Shown here one piece after another: positions 1-7,528 of a stretch of DNA of 32,880 bases. Within the stretch, counting starts at the first letter, position 1. Each line of letters begins with the position of its first letter. Source of the stretch: Nocardiopsis mwathae (GTDB lineage: Bacteria > Actinomycetota > Actinomycetes > Streptosporangiales > Streptosporangiaceae); assembly GCF_014201195.1 (NCBI RefSeq), contig NZ_JACHDS010000002.1, forward strand, positions 1 to 32,880, in the 5' to 3' direction. Under the pieces are notes generated by a model. That model did not search any database. It was given only the letters and a program-made list of their open reading frames with translations, and was not told the DNA's origin. A program made the translations under genes and the position numbers.

Positions 1-1121
1 GTAGCCGTGGTGTTGTGCAGGAAGACCAGTGGGGTGTCGGCGCGGTTGGCGAGCTGGATGAACTGGGCGGCCTTCTGCGACTCTTGGCTGAACAGCACGC
101 CGTGGGCGTTGGCGAGCACGCCCACCGGGTAGCCGTGCAGCCGCGCCCACCCGGTGGCCAGTCCGCCGCCGTAGGCGGGCTTGAACTCGTCGAAGTCGGA
201 GCCGTCGACGACGCGGGCGATCACCTCGCGCGGGTCGAAGGGCACGCGCAGGTCGGCGGGGACGACGCCGACCAGTTCCTCGGGGTCGTACCGGGGTTCG
301 CGGACGGGGCCGGGTGCGGGGTCGGGCCCGGCGCGGTTGAGCCGGGCGACGATGCCGCGGCCGATGCGGATGGCGTCGTGCTCGTCGGTGGCGAGGTGGT
401 CGCCGAGCCCGGAGACGCGGGCGTGCATGTCGGCGCCGCCCAGCGACTCGTCGTCGCTCTCCTCCCCCGTCGCCATCTTCACCAGCGGCGGTCCGCCGAG
501 GAACACCTTGGAGCGCTCGCGGACCATGACGACGTGGTCGCTCATGCCGGGCACGTAGGCGCCCCCGGCGGTGGAGTTGCCGAAGACCAGGGCGATGGTG
601 GGGATCCCGGCGGCGGAGAAGCGGGTGAGGTCGCGGAAGAGGCGCCCGCCGGGGATGAAGATCTCCTTCTGGCCGGGCAGGTCGGCGCCGCCGGACTCGA
701 CCAGGTTGACCAGCGGGAGCCGGTTCTGCTCGGCGATCTCCATGGCGCGCAGGGTCTTCTTGCCGGTCCACGGGTTGGAGGCGCCGCCGCGCACGGTGGG
801 GTCGTTGGCGACGACCACGCACTCGGTGCCCTCCACCACCCCGACGCCGGTGACGACGCTGGCGCCGACGGGGTAGTCGCTGCCCCAGGCGGCGAGCGGG
901 GACAGCTCCAGGAACGGGGAGTCGGGGTCGAGCAGCAGCTCGACGCGTTCGCGGGCGAGCAGCTTGCCGCGGGCGCGGTGGCGCTCGACGTACCGCGGGC
1001 CGCCCCCGGCCAGCGCCCGGGCGTGTTCGGCCTCGATCTCGGCGAGCTTGGCCAGCATCGCCTCGCGGTTCTCGGCGAAGCCGGGGTCGGCGGTGTCGAG
1101 CCGGGAGCGCAGCACGGTCAT
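1..1121 (-). CDS. Acyl-CoA carboxylase carboxyltransferase (beta) subunit, C-terminus outside window
   Basis: This is the carboxyltransferase half of a biotin-dependent acyl-CoA carboxylase, which moves carboxyl from carboxybiotin to an acyl-CoA. The visible N-terminal 373 residues carry family landmarks: an N-terminal helical start with RYVERHRARGKLLARERVELLLD, the oxyanion-type loop LVESGGADLPGQ, the acyl-CoA-binding stretch GNSTAGGAYVPGMSD, and GGPPLVKMATGE. The family is usually about 530 residues, so roughly the last third lies left of base 1, and the frame is open to the edge. The ATG overlaps the stop of the upstream AtuA-like gene by 4 bases (ATGA), and a GGAGG lies about 10 bases before it. 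The sequence resembles the methylcrotonyl/geranyl-CoA group more than propionyl-CoA carboxylase, but the exact substrate is an inference. The biotin carboxylase subunit is not in this window. Confidence 0.9.
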   Translation of the reverse strand, partial: MTVLRSRLDTADPGFAENREAMLAKLAEIEAEHARALAGGGPRYVERHRARGKLLARERVELLLDPDSPFLELSPLAAWGSDYPVGASVVTGVGVVEGTECVVVANDPTVRGGASNPWTGKKTLRAMEIAEQNRLPLVNLVESGGADLPGQKEIFIPGGRLFRDLTRFSAAGIPTIALVFGNSTAGGAYVPGMSDHVVMVRERSKVFLGGPPLVKMATGEESDDESLGGADMHARVSGLGDHLATDEHDAIRIGRGIVARLNRAGPDPAPGPVREPRYDPEELVGVVPADLRVPFDPREVIARVVDGSDFDEFKPAYGGGLATGWARLHGYPVGVLANAHGVLFSQESQKAAQFIQLANRADTPLVFLHNTTA

Positions 1122-2878
1122 GGCAGGAACGCCTCCGGGATGTCCGTGCAGCGGGCGCGCAGCCACTCGCCGAGGGCTTTGGCCTGCGGGTCGGACCGGG
1201 CACCCGACCCGGCGCCGCCGCCGAGCAGCCCCTCGATCACGAAGTTGACGGCGCGCAGGCGCGGCAGCAGGTGCCGGGTGACGGTCAGCGGGGCGGTCTC
1301 GGGCAGCAGCCGCTTCAGCTCGTCGACGGTGAGGGTGTGGACGAGCCAGCGCCACTCGCCGTCGCCGCGTACCCAGACGCCGAGGTTGGCGTCGGAGCCC
1401 TTGTCGCCGCTGCGTGCCCCGGCGACGCGGCCGAGGGGGGCGCGGCGGGTGGGTCCGGGCGGCCACGGCTCGGGCGGCGGGGGTTCGGGGACGGGAACCA
1501 GGGGTCGGGTGCGGTCCGGCGGGGGCACCCCGACGTGCGTGCCGTCGGGCAGGACGGCGGTGTGCGGGACGGCGGGGGCCGGGCGGTGGACGGCGGTGAA
1601 GCGCACCCCGTCGGGGCGGGCGTCGGCGGGCGGCGCGGTCGCGTGGAAGCCGGGGAAGCTCGCCAGCGCGAGTTCGACGACGGCGGCGCCGAAGCCGCGC
1701 CCGACCTTGCCCGGATCGGGGTCGACGGCCTCGACGTGCAGGCGGACGGCGGCCGCGTCCTGGACCGGGGCGTCGAGCTCCGCCGGTCCGCCTCCGCGGT
1801 CCGGGTACCCGCGGACGACGGAGGCGCGGTGGAACTCCAGACGCTCGGGTTCGCGGCCCCGCAGCGCGGCGCGGATCTGCCGTTCGGCCAGCTCGGCCTT
1901 GGCGTCGAGGTCGAGGCCGGTGAGCACGAGCGTCATGTCGTTGCGGAACCCGCCGATGGAGTTGAGTCCGACCTTGAGGTCGGGCGGCGGGGCCTCGCCG
2001 CGCACCCCGGAGACCCGGACCCGGTCCGGACCCTCCTGGGTGAGGTCGACGGTGTCGAGCCGCGCGGTGACGTCGGGGCCGGGATAGCGCGCCCCGGCGA
2101 CCTCGTAGACGAGCTGGGCGGTGACGGTCCCGGTGGTGACCGCTCCCCCGGTGCCCTCGTGCTTGGTGATGACGGCGGAGCCGTCGGCGTGGACCTCGGC
2201 GATGGGGAAGCCGGGGTGGGCCAGGTCGTGCCCGGCCGCGGCCAGCTCGGTGAAGAAGGCGTAGTTGCCGCCGGTGGCCTGGGCACCGCACTCGATGATG
2301 TGGCCGGCGACGACCGCTCCGGCGAGTGCGTCGTAGTCGTCGCGCGCCCAGCCGAAGTGCGCGGCGGCGGGCCCGGCGGTGAGGGCGGCGTCGGTGACGC
2401 GGCCGGTGACGACGATGTCGGCCCCGGCGTTCAGGGCCTCGGCGATGCCCCAGGCTCCGAGGTAGGCGTTGGCGGTCAGCGGATCCCCGAGGCCGAGTTC
2501 GGCGGTGCGCGGCATCAGGTCGTCGCCCTCGACGTGGGCGACGCGGACATCGGCGCCCAGCCGCGCGGCCAGCTCCCGGAGCCGGCCGGCGAGCCCGGCA
2601 GGGTTGAGCCCGCCGGCGTTGGCCACCACGGTCACGCCCCGGTCGGCGGCCAGACCGAGGCACTCCTCCATCTGCCGCAGGAACGTCCGCGCGTACCCGC
2701 GCCCGGGGTCCTTCAGCCGGTCGCGGCCGAGGATGAGCATGGTGAGTTCGGCCAGGTAGTCGCCGGTGAGAACGTCCAGCGGACCGCCCTCCAGCATCTC
2801 GCGCACCGCGGAGAAGCGGTCCCCGTAGAACCCGGAGGCATTCCCGACGCGCAGCGGCGTCGCGGGCGTCACGCTCAT
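1118..2878 (-). CDS. AtuA-like acyclic terpene utilisation family protein (DUF1446)
   Basis: A 586-residue protein of the AtuA/DUF1446 family. It begins with the conserved VGNASGFYGDRFSA segment and GDYLAELTMLILG. Residues about 5 to 450 form the DUF1446 part (VVANAGGLNPAGL, NAYLGAWGIAEALNAGADIVVTGR). The last 110 residues, starting at GARSGDKGSDANLG, form the AtuA-like ferredoxin-fold domain. Members sit beside acyl-CoA carboxylases in acyclic terpene and leucine/isovalerate-type catabolism, and their exact chemistry is unsettled. The open frame reaches back to a TTG at 2914, but the ATG at 2878 gives the normal family N-terminus and is preferred; neither has a good Shine-Dalgarno. The gene is coupled by ATGA to the carboxylase gene, so the two products are probably made in similar amounts for one pathway. 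Confidence 0.88.
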   Translation of the reverse strand: MSVTPATPLRVGNASGFYGDRFSAVREMLEGGPLDVLTGDYLAELTMLILGRDRLKDPGRGYARTFLRQMEECLGLAADRGVTVVANAGGLNPAGLAGRLRELAARLGADVRVAHVEGDDLMPRTAELGLGDPLTANAYLGAWGIAEALNAGADIVVTGRVTDAALTAGPAAAHFGWARDDYDALAGAVVAGHIIECGAQATGGNYAFFTELAAAGHDLAHPGFPIAEVHADGSAVITKHEGTGGAVTTGTVTAQLVYEVAGARYPGPDVTARLDTVDLTQEGPDRVRVSGVRGEAPPPDLKVGLNSIGGFRNDMTLVLTGLDLDAKAELAERQIRAALRGREPERLEFHRASVVRGYPDRGGGPAELDAPVQDAAAVRLHVEAVDPDPGKVGRGFGAAVVELALASFPGFHATAPPADARPDGVRFTAVHRPAPAVPHTAVLPDGTHVGVPPPDRTRPLVPVPEPPPPEPWPPGPTRRAPLGRVAGARSGDKGSDANLGVWVRGDGEWRWLVHTLTVDELKRLLPETAPLTVTRHLLPRLRAVNFVIEGLLGGGAGSGARSDPQAKALGEWLRARCTDIPEAFLP

Positions 2879-2905
2879 GAGGACGAGGGTCGCACCCGCC
2901 GGGAA

Positions 2906-2933
2906 GAAAAACAAGCACGGATGATTGTTTTTC
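2906..2933. promoter_or_regulatory. Candidate operator upstream of the AtuA-like gene
   Basis: There is a perfect 9-base inverted repeat: GAAAAACAA (2906-2914), a 10-base spacer, and TTGTTTTTC (2925-2933). It lies 28 to 55 bases upstream of the preferred ATG. It is AT-rich in otherwise very GC-rich DNA and has the size of a TetR-family operator, a common regulator type for acyl-CoA carboxylase clusters. No such regulator gene is next to it inside this window. Confidence 0.55.
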
Positions 2934-3084
2934 TCTCATGCCGCGGCACTGAGAGGAACACCCCGCGGGCTGGGTGAGGGCGGTCTCGGGTGCTCGATCG
3001 CCACCGACCGCACCGGCCGCGGCGTCCGCAGGGATGCGCCGTTCGGAAAATCTCCACATGGCCACATGAGGACAAGAAATCAAC

Positions 3085-3115
3085 TTGACGCCGCTACTGA
3101 CGCCACACCTATTAT
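3085..3115 (+). promoter_or_regulatory. Promoter of the small secreted protein gene
   Basis: A TTGACG -35 at 3085-3090 and a TATTAT -10 at 3110-3115 are separated by 19 bases. The predicted transcript start is near 3122, leaving a leader of about 40 bases before the TTG start at 3161. The spacer is slightly long, but both boxes are close to consensus. Confidence 0.5.
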
Positions 3116-3160
3116 CAACGATTGCCACATCCACCCCGCAAGGAAGAGCTGAGCAGAATC

Positions 3161-3484
3161 TTGAGACTACGTAAAACTATCGCTGCGGTAGCGTCGATAG
3201 CAGTCACTATGAGCCTCACAACGGTCCTCACGGCAACTCCCGCGTCTGCCGCTACATGCAACGTGGTGAGATCGCAGGACGGAAGGTCGGCGTCCTCAAG
3301 ATGCTTCCCACAACCCACCGACAGGAAGACCCATCAGCGAATCAAGGTCACATGCACGGCCATGGGAGGGAGCTACACTGGTACTGGCCCCTGGAGAAAG
3401 ATCGGCGGCGGGACCTCGTCGTACACCTGCCCCAAGAACTCCGGCGTCACCCGGGCGTGGGTCGGGTTTAAGTGGGATAAGTAG
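3161..3484 (+). CDS. Small secreted protein with four cysteines, function unknown
   Basis: A 107-residue protein I do not recognise. It has a Sec signal peptide: basic MRLRK, a hydrophobic stretch from TIAAVASIAV to about residue 25, and an AxA cleavage motif PASA followed by ATCNVV. The mature part of about 72 residues is basic, Gly/Ser/Thr-rich, and has exactly four Cys (in TCNV, SRCFP, VTCTA and YTCPK), which suggests two disulfides. The TTG at 3161 is chosen because it puts the signal peptide at the N-terminus and follows AGGAAGAG; an in-frame TTG at 3122 lies at the predicted transcript start. The gene and its flanks (about 3060-3700) are visibly more AT-rich than their neighbours and use rarer codons (such as aga, gta, tta-like thirds), so recent acquisition is plausible. 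A secreted inhibitor, toxin or binding protein are all possible; nothing decides between them. Confidence 0.75.
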   Translation: MRLRKTIAAVASIAVTMSLTTVLTATPASAATCNVVRSQDGRSASSRCFPQPTDRKTHQRIKVTCTAMGGSYTGTGPWRKIGGGTSSYTCPKNSGVTRAWVGFKWDK

Positions 3485-3593
3485 CTGGCCATCCCCGAAT
3501 CCGCCCCCTGAACACAAGAAATAGACTGCCCCAGTATTTCTCTTCACCCCAGAACACGAAGGTGTCTAGAGGCCAGCAGCCAAGCATTCCCAA

Positions 3594-3678
3594 AAAATCC
3601 GAAAGCGCCTTCTCGAACTGCCGATGATTCGATTTTCGAACCCCCTGGCGCCAGCACGAGAAGGCGCTGTCAGATTTT
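3594..3678. repeat. Long inverted repeat between convergent genes (bidirectional terminator or small palindromic element)
   Basis: The two 22-base arms, 3594-3615 and 3657-3678, are reverse complements with 20 of 22 matches and a 41-base loop. The loop holds a further palindrome, CTGGCGCCAG (3645-3654), and TTCGATTTTCGAA. Minus-strand transcripts from the AsnC gene would fold the hairpin and then read six U (AAAAAA at 3592-3597). In the plus direction the arm itself ends in TTTT. The position between convergent stops at 3484 and 3698 fits a bidirectional terminator. The long arms and AT-rich context also allow a MITE-like element, although I see no target duplication. Confidence 0.6.
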
Positions 3679-3697
3679 CTGAAACAACGCCGGCCCA

Positions 3698-4198
3698 CTA
3701 TTCACGAGGCCGCACAACGGGCCGGTGCACGACCTCGTCGATGACGGTGAGGGTCTGGGTGGCGGTGACGCCCGGCAGGGCCTGGAGGCGGGTGAGGATC
3801 AGGTCGCGGAGCCGGTTGGTGTCGGCGACGCGGACGAGGAGGACGATGTCGGCCGAGCCCACGACGTACCAGCAGTACTCGATCTCCGGGTAGGACGACA
3901 GGATCTCGCGGTTGGCCCGCCAGTCGGGCTGGCTGCCGGAGATCAGGATCAGGGCGGTGACGCCCAGGCCCATCTTGGAGTGGTCGGTGACGACCGAGTA
4001 GCCGCGGATCACGCCGTCGTCGGTCAGGCGCTTGATCCGGTTGTAGGCGGTGGCCCGGGACACGTTCGCCATCGCGGCCACCTCGGTGATGCCGGTCCGG
4101 GCGTCGCGCGCGAGTGCGCTGATGATGGTCTCATCGGTGGCGTCGGGGAGCCGGGCGGCCCTGCTGCGCCGCGTACGCTCACGCTCCTCATCGGCCAT
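3698..4198 (-). CDS. AsnC/Lrp-family transcriptional regulator
   Basis: A 166-residue Lrp/AsnC regulator. The DNA-binding helix-turn-helix is at residues 25-60 (TDETIISALARDARTGITEV, then NVSRATAYNRIKRLTDDGVI). The effector-binding and oligomerisation RAM domain is at about 70-160, with the usual YVVGSADIVLLVRV and LPGVTATQT landmarks. The start at 4198 is supported by GAGGAG 8 bases upstream and by the family length; the frame stays open further upstream to 4426, but that part is antisense to the promoter region. Family members sense amino acids or ketoacids. In Streptomyces an AsnC-type gene sits beside the branched-chain ketoacid dehydrogenase operon, so control of the E1 genes starting at 5045 is a reasonable inference, as is autoregulation through the palindrome in its own promoter. 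Confidence 0.88.
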   Translation of the reverse strand: MADEERERTRRSRAARLPDATDETIISALARDARTGITEVAAMANVSRATAYNRIKRLTDDGVIRGYSVVTDHSKMGLGVTALILISGSQPDWRANREILSSYPEIEYCWYVVGSADIVLLVRVADTNRLRDLILTRLQALPGVTATQTLTVIDEVVHRPVVRPRE

Positions 4199-4279
4199 AG
4201 GCGTACTCCTCGGTGTGGGCGGTCGGTGGCGGGGTCGGGACGAAAGGGCGCGGGGCGGCTCCGTCGCGATTGCCCCCTC

Positions 4280-4317
4280 ATTATCAAGATATGACCTGCG
4301 TTTTGACCAGCCATATC
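4280..4317 (-). promoter_or_regulatory. Promoter and candidate autoregulatory operator of the AsnC gene
   Basis: On the minus strand a TGGTCA -35 (4304-4309) and GATAAT -10 (written ATTATC on plus, 4280-4285) are 18 bases apart. Over them lies an imperfect inverted repeat, GATATGAC (4288-4295) with GCCATATC (4310-4317), 7 of 8 matching and a 14-base spacer. AT-rich half-sites of this kind fit Lrp/AsnC binding. Confidence 0.45.
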
Positions 4318-4440
4318 GGGTGACGACCGCGGTGCGGCGCCCGGAGGGGTGGCCCCGCGGCCGCGAATCGGGCAGTCTTGGCAGTGATCGGAGACCTCGC
4401 CCTCTTCGGCCACGGCCGCACGCCAAGGAGGATGGTGGCG

Positions 4441-4800
4441 ATGCCGGTGTCGACAGCCGTCCGCGACCGCGCGCGAGGCTTCCTGCCCGCGGGCACCGAG
4501 ATCCGGTACATCTTCCCGGCCTCCTGGAACGAGTCGGCGTTCTTCCTCTTCGTGGTGACCGACTCGGCCATCACCGTGCTGGCCAACCGGTTCTGGAGCC
4601 GGTCGCGGCCGAAGAACATCTGGCACGTGTTCCCCCGCGGCGTCCGCATCGGGCCGGTGCGCACCCACCTCATCCCGACGTTCGACCTCGGCGGACACAC
4701 CTTCGAGGTGGACGAGGAGTACGTCCCGGTGATCAACGCCTGCGACGCCGAGCTGTCGGAGGGCGACGCCCTGCCTCCCGACCCGCTCCCGGACCTGTAG
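4441..4800 (+). CDS. Small PH/GRAM-like domain protein, function unknown
   Basis: A 119-residue soluble protein without signal peptide or membrane segment. The pattern of a hydrophobic strand (TEIRYIFPAS), then FFLFVVTDSAITVLANRFW, a basic RSRPKNIWHVFPR segment, IGPVR and a late EEYVPVINACDAEL helix resembles bacterial PH/GRAM-like domains, but this is a shape match, not a firm assignment. The ATG at 4441 is preferred because AAGGAGG (4425-4431) lies 9 bases upstream; the in-frame ATG at 4432 abuts that Shine-Dalgarno. It lies between the AsnC gene (divergent) and the dehydrogenase genes (same strand, 244-base gap). No functional link is evident. Confidence 0.65.
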   Translation: MPVSTAVRDRARGFLPAGTEIRYIFPASWNESAFFLFVVTDSAITVLANRFWSRSRPKNIWHVFPRGVRIGPVRTHLIPTFDLGGHTFEVDEEYVPVINACDAELSEGDALPPDPLPDL

Positions 4801-5044
4801 GCCTCTGCCCGAGGACAGCCACTCCGACACGATCGCGGCGATTTGTTGCGGTGTGTCTTTTTCGCCACGCCGCACCCCTCAGATTTAGACGTCTGCGACG
4901 AGAACAAGGTACTTCGTCCGCATCTGTTTCGATCTCAGCGGAGAATCTAGCGCATCTGTCCATCCTGTGCCGAGAATCATGTCAGGGACTCCTCCCGCCA
5001 CGGACACCGTCCACGAACACCCGGTCACAGGAGAGCCGCCTGAC

Positions 5045-6091
5045 ATGCAGACCCACGCGTCACCCCCCGGGGACACCCCCGCCGCGGCCGTCGACGACCT
5101 CCCACCCGAGGTGTCGCGCGCGATCTACCGCGACATGCTCACCGCCCGGCTGCTCGACACCGAGGCCATCGCCCTGCAGCGCCAGGGCGTCTTCCCGGCG
5201 TACGTGTCCCTGCGCGGCCAGGAGGCCGCCCAGGTCGGCAGCGCCACGGCGCTGGACCGCGAGCGCGACTTCGCCTTCCCCACCTACCGGGAGATGGGCG
5301 TCGCCCTCACCCTCGGCGTCGACATGGTCGGCTACATGGCCAGCCACCGCGCCCTGTGGCACGGCGGCCTGTACGACCCCGTCGCCTCCCGGCTGTCCTC
5401 CTTCAACGCCGTCGTCGGCGGCCCGGTCCCGCACGCCGTGGGCTGGGCACTCGGGGAGCGGCTGGGCGACAGGACGGGCTGCGCGATCGCCTACTTCGGC
5501 GACGGCGCCAGCTCCGAGGGCGACATCCACGAGGCGATGAACTTCGCCGGGGTGTTCAGGACGCCGGTCGTCTTCTTCTGCCAGAACAACCGCTGGGCGC
5601 TGTCGGTCCCCAACGAGCGCCAGATCGCCGGCGGGTCGGTGGCCGCCCGCGCCGCCGGGTACGGGATGCCCGGCGTCACCGTCGACGGCAACGACGTCGC
5701 CGCCGTCCACACCGCCACCCGCGAGGCCCTGGAGCGCGCCCGCTCCGGCGGGGGCCCCACCCTCATCGAGGCGCTGACCTACCGGGTCGAACCGCACTCC
5801 ACCTCCGACGACCCCACCCGCTACCGCGACCGCGAGGAGGAGCGCGCCTGGCGCGACCTCGACCCGCTGCCCCGTCTGCGCGCACGGCTGGAGGCGGGCG
5901 GGCACGCCGACGCCGCCTTCTTCACGGAGGCCGAGACCGCGGCCCGCGCCGAGGCCGAGCGGATCCGCGACGGCGTGAGCACCGCACCGGCCCCCTCCGG
6001 CGAGGACCTGTTCACCCACGTCTACCGCGAGCCCACCGAGGAACTGGCACGCCAGCAGCGCGTCTGGCGCGAGGAGGTCGCCGAGCTGTGA
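5045..6091 (+). CDS. 2-oxoacid dehydrogenase E1 component, alpha subunit
   Basis: The 348-residue alpha subunit of a thiamine-diphosphate-dependent E1, which decarboxylates a 2-oxoacid and passes the acyl group to a lipoyl arm. The ThDP/Mg motif runs from FGDGASSEGD (residues 151-160) to QNN (180-182), with the expected GDG-to-NN spacing. The N-terminal LRGQEAAQVG and the PTYREMG/HRALWHGG segments are typical of the branched-chain and actinobacterial pyruvate types. The ATG at 5045 has AGGAG 11 bases upstream; an in-frame GTG at 4967 would add a poorly conserved tail. It overlaps the beta-subunit gene by 4 bases (GTGA). The substrate (branched-chain ketoacids, pyruvate or acetoin) cannot be decided from sequence alone; proximity to an AsnC regulator favours branched-chain ketoacids. 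Confidence 0.9.
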   Translation: MQTHASPPGDTPAAAVDDLPPEVSRAIYRDMLTARLLDTEAIALQRQGVFPAYVSLRGQEAAQVGSATALDRERDFAFPTYREMGVALTLGVDMVGYMASHRALWHGGLYDPVASRLSSFNAVVGGPVPHAVGWALGERLGDRTGCAIAYFGDGASSEGDIHEAMNFAGVFRTPVVFFCQNNRWALSVPNERQIAGGSVAARAAGYGMPGVTVDGNDVAAVHTATREALERARSGGGPTLIEALTYRVEPHSTSDDPTRYRDREEERAWRDLDPLPRLRARLEAGGHADAAFFTEAETAARAEAERIRDGVSTAPAPSGEDLFTHVYREPTEELARQQRVWREEVAEL

Positions 6092-7161
6092 TCGAGCTGA
6101 GCGTCGAAGGCACGCAGTCCCCATCCCCGCGCACCGCCGCCGGAGCGGCGCCCGTCGAGCTGTCCATGCAGCAGGCGATCAACCGCGCGCTGCGCCGCCT
6201 GCTGAGCGAGGACCCCGCCACCCTGGTGTTCGGTGAGGACGTGGGCCGCCTGGGCGGCGTCTTCCGGGTCACCGACGGCCTGCAGCGCGACTTCGGCGAG
6301 AAGCGGGTCTTCGACACCCCCATCGCCGAGTCCGGCATCATCGGGCTCGCCGTCGGCCTGGCCATGAACGGCTACCGGCCCATCCCCGAGATCCAGTTCG
6401 ACGGGTTCGCCTACCCCGCCGTCGACCAGATCGTGAACCAGATGGCGCGGATGAACTACCGCTCCCGCGGCGCCGCGCCCATGCCGATCACCCTGCGGCT
6501 GCCGAGCTTCGGCGGCATCCAGGCGCCCGAGCACCACGGCGAGAGCCTGGAGGCCCTGTTCGCGCACGTGCCCGGGCTGAAGGTGGTCGCGCCGTCCGAC
6601 CCGGCCGACGCCTACCGCACGCTGCTGCAGGCGGTGCGCTGCGACGACCCGGTGATCTACATGGAGCCCAAGGCCCGCTACTGGGACCGGCGCCCGGTGG
6701 TGCTGCCCGAGCCGGCCGACGGGCCGGACGGCGCCGAGGCCGCCGACGGCTTCGACCCGATCGGGACCAGCCGCGTGGTGCGCCCCGGACGGCACGCCAC
6801 GCTGGTCGCCTGGGGCGCGATGGTGCACCGTTGCCTACAGGTGGCCGAACTGGCCGCCGAGGACGGCGTCGAGCTGGAGGTGCTGGACCTGCGCTGGCTC
6901 AAGCCCATCGACGCCGACGGCCTGGCCGCCTCGGTCGCGCGCACCACGCGGGCCGTGGTCGTGCACGAGGCCCCGCTCACCGCCGGCCTGGGCGCGGAGG
7001 TGTCCGCGCTCATCACCGAGCGGGCCTTCCGGGACCTGGCGGCGCCGGTGCAGCGGGTCACCGGCTTCGACGTGCCCTACCCGGCGGGTCCGCTGGAGCC
7101 GCAGTACCTGCCCACGATCGACCGCATCCTGCTCGCGGTGCAACGGACCCTGGAGTTCTGA
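6088..7161 (+). CDS. 2-oxoacid dehydrogenase E1 component, beta subunit
   Basis: The 357-residue beta subunit that pairs with the alpha subunit as an alpha2-beta2 E1. Landmarks are VFGEDVGRLGGVFRVTDGL near residue 50, DTPIAESGIIGLAVGLAMNG (77-96), the active-site-proximal APEHHGES (136-143) with a conserved His, and a C-terminal transketolase domain (VEVLDLRWLKPIDADG-like, VVVHEA). The GTG start at 6088 overlaps the alpha stop as GTGA and has GAGGAGG about 10 bases upstream, giving translational coupling. An N-terminal extension of about 22 residues precedes the usual VELSMQQAINRAL beginning. The lipoyl-domain gene follows after only 5 bases. Confidence 0.9.
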   Translation: MIELSVEGTQSPSPRTAAGAAPVELSMQQAINRALRRLLSEDPATLVFGEDVGRLGGVFRVTDGLQRDFGEKRVFDTPIAESGIIGLAVGLAMNGYRPIPEIQFDGFAYPAVDQIVNQMARMNYRSRGAAPMPITLRLPSFGGIQAPEHHGESLEALFAHVPGLKVVAPSDPADAYRTLLQAVRCDDPVIYMEPKARYWDRRPVVLPEPADGPDGAEAADGFDPIGTSRVVRPGRHATLVAWGAMVHRCLQVAELAAEDGVELEVLDLRWLKPIDADGLAASVARTTRAVVVHEAPLTAGLGAEVSALITERAFRDLAAPVQRVTGFDVPYPAGPLEPQYLPTIDRILLAVQRTLEF

Positions 7162-7166
7162 CGACG

Positions 7167-7487
7167 ATGGCCGAACAGACGTTCACACTGCCCGACCTCG
7201 GCGAGGGGCTTGTCGAGGCCACCGTGCTGGAGTGGCTCGTGGAGCCCGGGCAGCGGGTCGAGCGCAACGATCCGCTGGTGGAGCTGGAGACCACCAAGTC
7301 GGCGGTGGAGATCCCCTCGCCGCACAGCGGCGTGATCGCGCGCCTGCACGGTGCGGAGGGCGACGTCATCCAGGTGGGCGAACCGCTGGTGACGTTCGAG
7401 GTGGAGCAGGCCGCCGGGATCGTCGGCACGGTCCCGGCCGCCGAGGAGAAGCCGGCGCGCCGCGTACGCCTGCGGCCGCCGTCCTGA
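7167..7487 (+). CDS. Stand-alone lipoyl-domain protein in the E2 position
   Basis: A 106-residue protein that is essentially one lipoyl domain: FTLPDLGEGLVEATVLEW at the start, then ELETTKSAVEIPSP with the lipoylation Lys44, and a second half ending GEPLVTFEV at about residue 79. A basic, proline-containing tail (EEKPARRVRLRPPS) follows. Normal E2 proteins continue for 300 or more residues with a subunit-binding and an acyltransferase domain; neither is seen in any frame downstream. A strong hairpin 42 bases after the stop suggests this is the true end of the operon rather than a sequencing frameshift. It can receive acyl groups from the E1 encoded just upstream, but the transfer to CoA would need a partner encoded elsewhere or the nearby hydrolase-fold protein. 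Confidence 0.88.
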   Translation: MAEQTFTLPDLGEGLVEATVLEWLVEPGQRVERNDPLVELETTKSAVEIPSPHSGVIARLHGAEGDVIQVGEPLVTFEVEQAAGIVGTVPAAEEKPARRVRLRPPS

Positions 7488-7528
7488 CCCTCCTCCGAGC
7501 GCCGTGCGCAGAGCGCGTGCGGGCGGAC

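Noticed and set aside
15-2977. Very long plus-strand open frames (690 and 568 codons) opposite the carboxylase and AtuA genes
   Set aside because: They are antisense frames kept open by high GC at third positions. Their translations are low-complexity Gly/Ala/Val/Asp with no family features, while the minus-strand proteins are clear.
4801-5044. Promoter for the E1 operon in the 244-base upstream gap
   Set aside because: AT-rich pieces and an AGACGTCT palindrome (about 4887) are present, but I could not find a -35/-10 pair with acceptable spacing, so none is listed.
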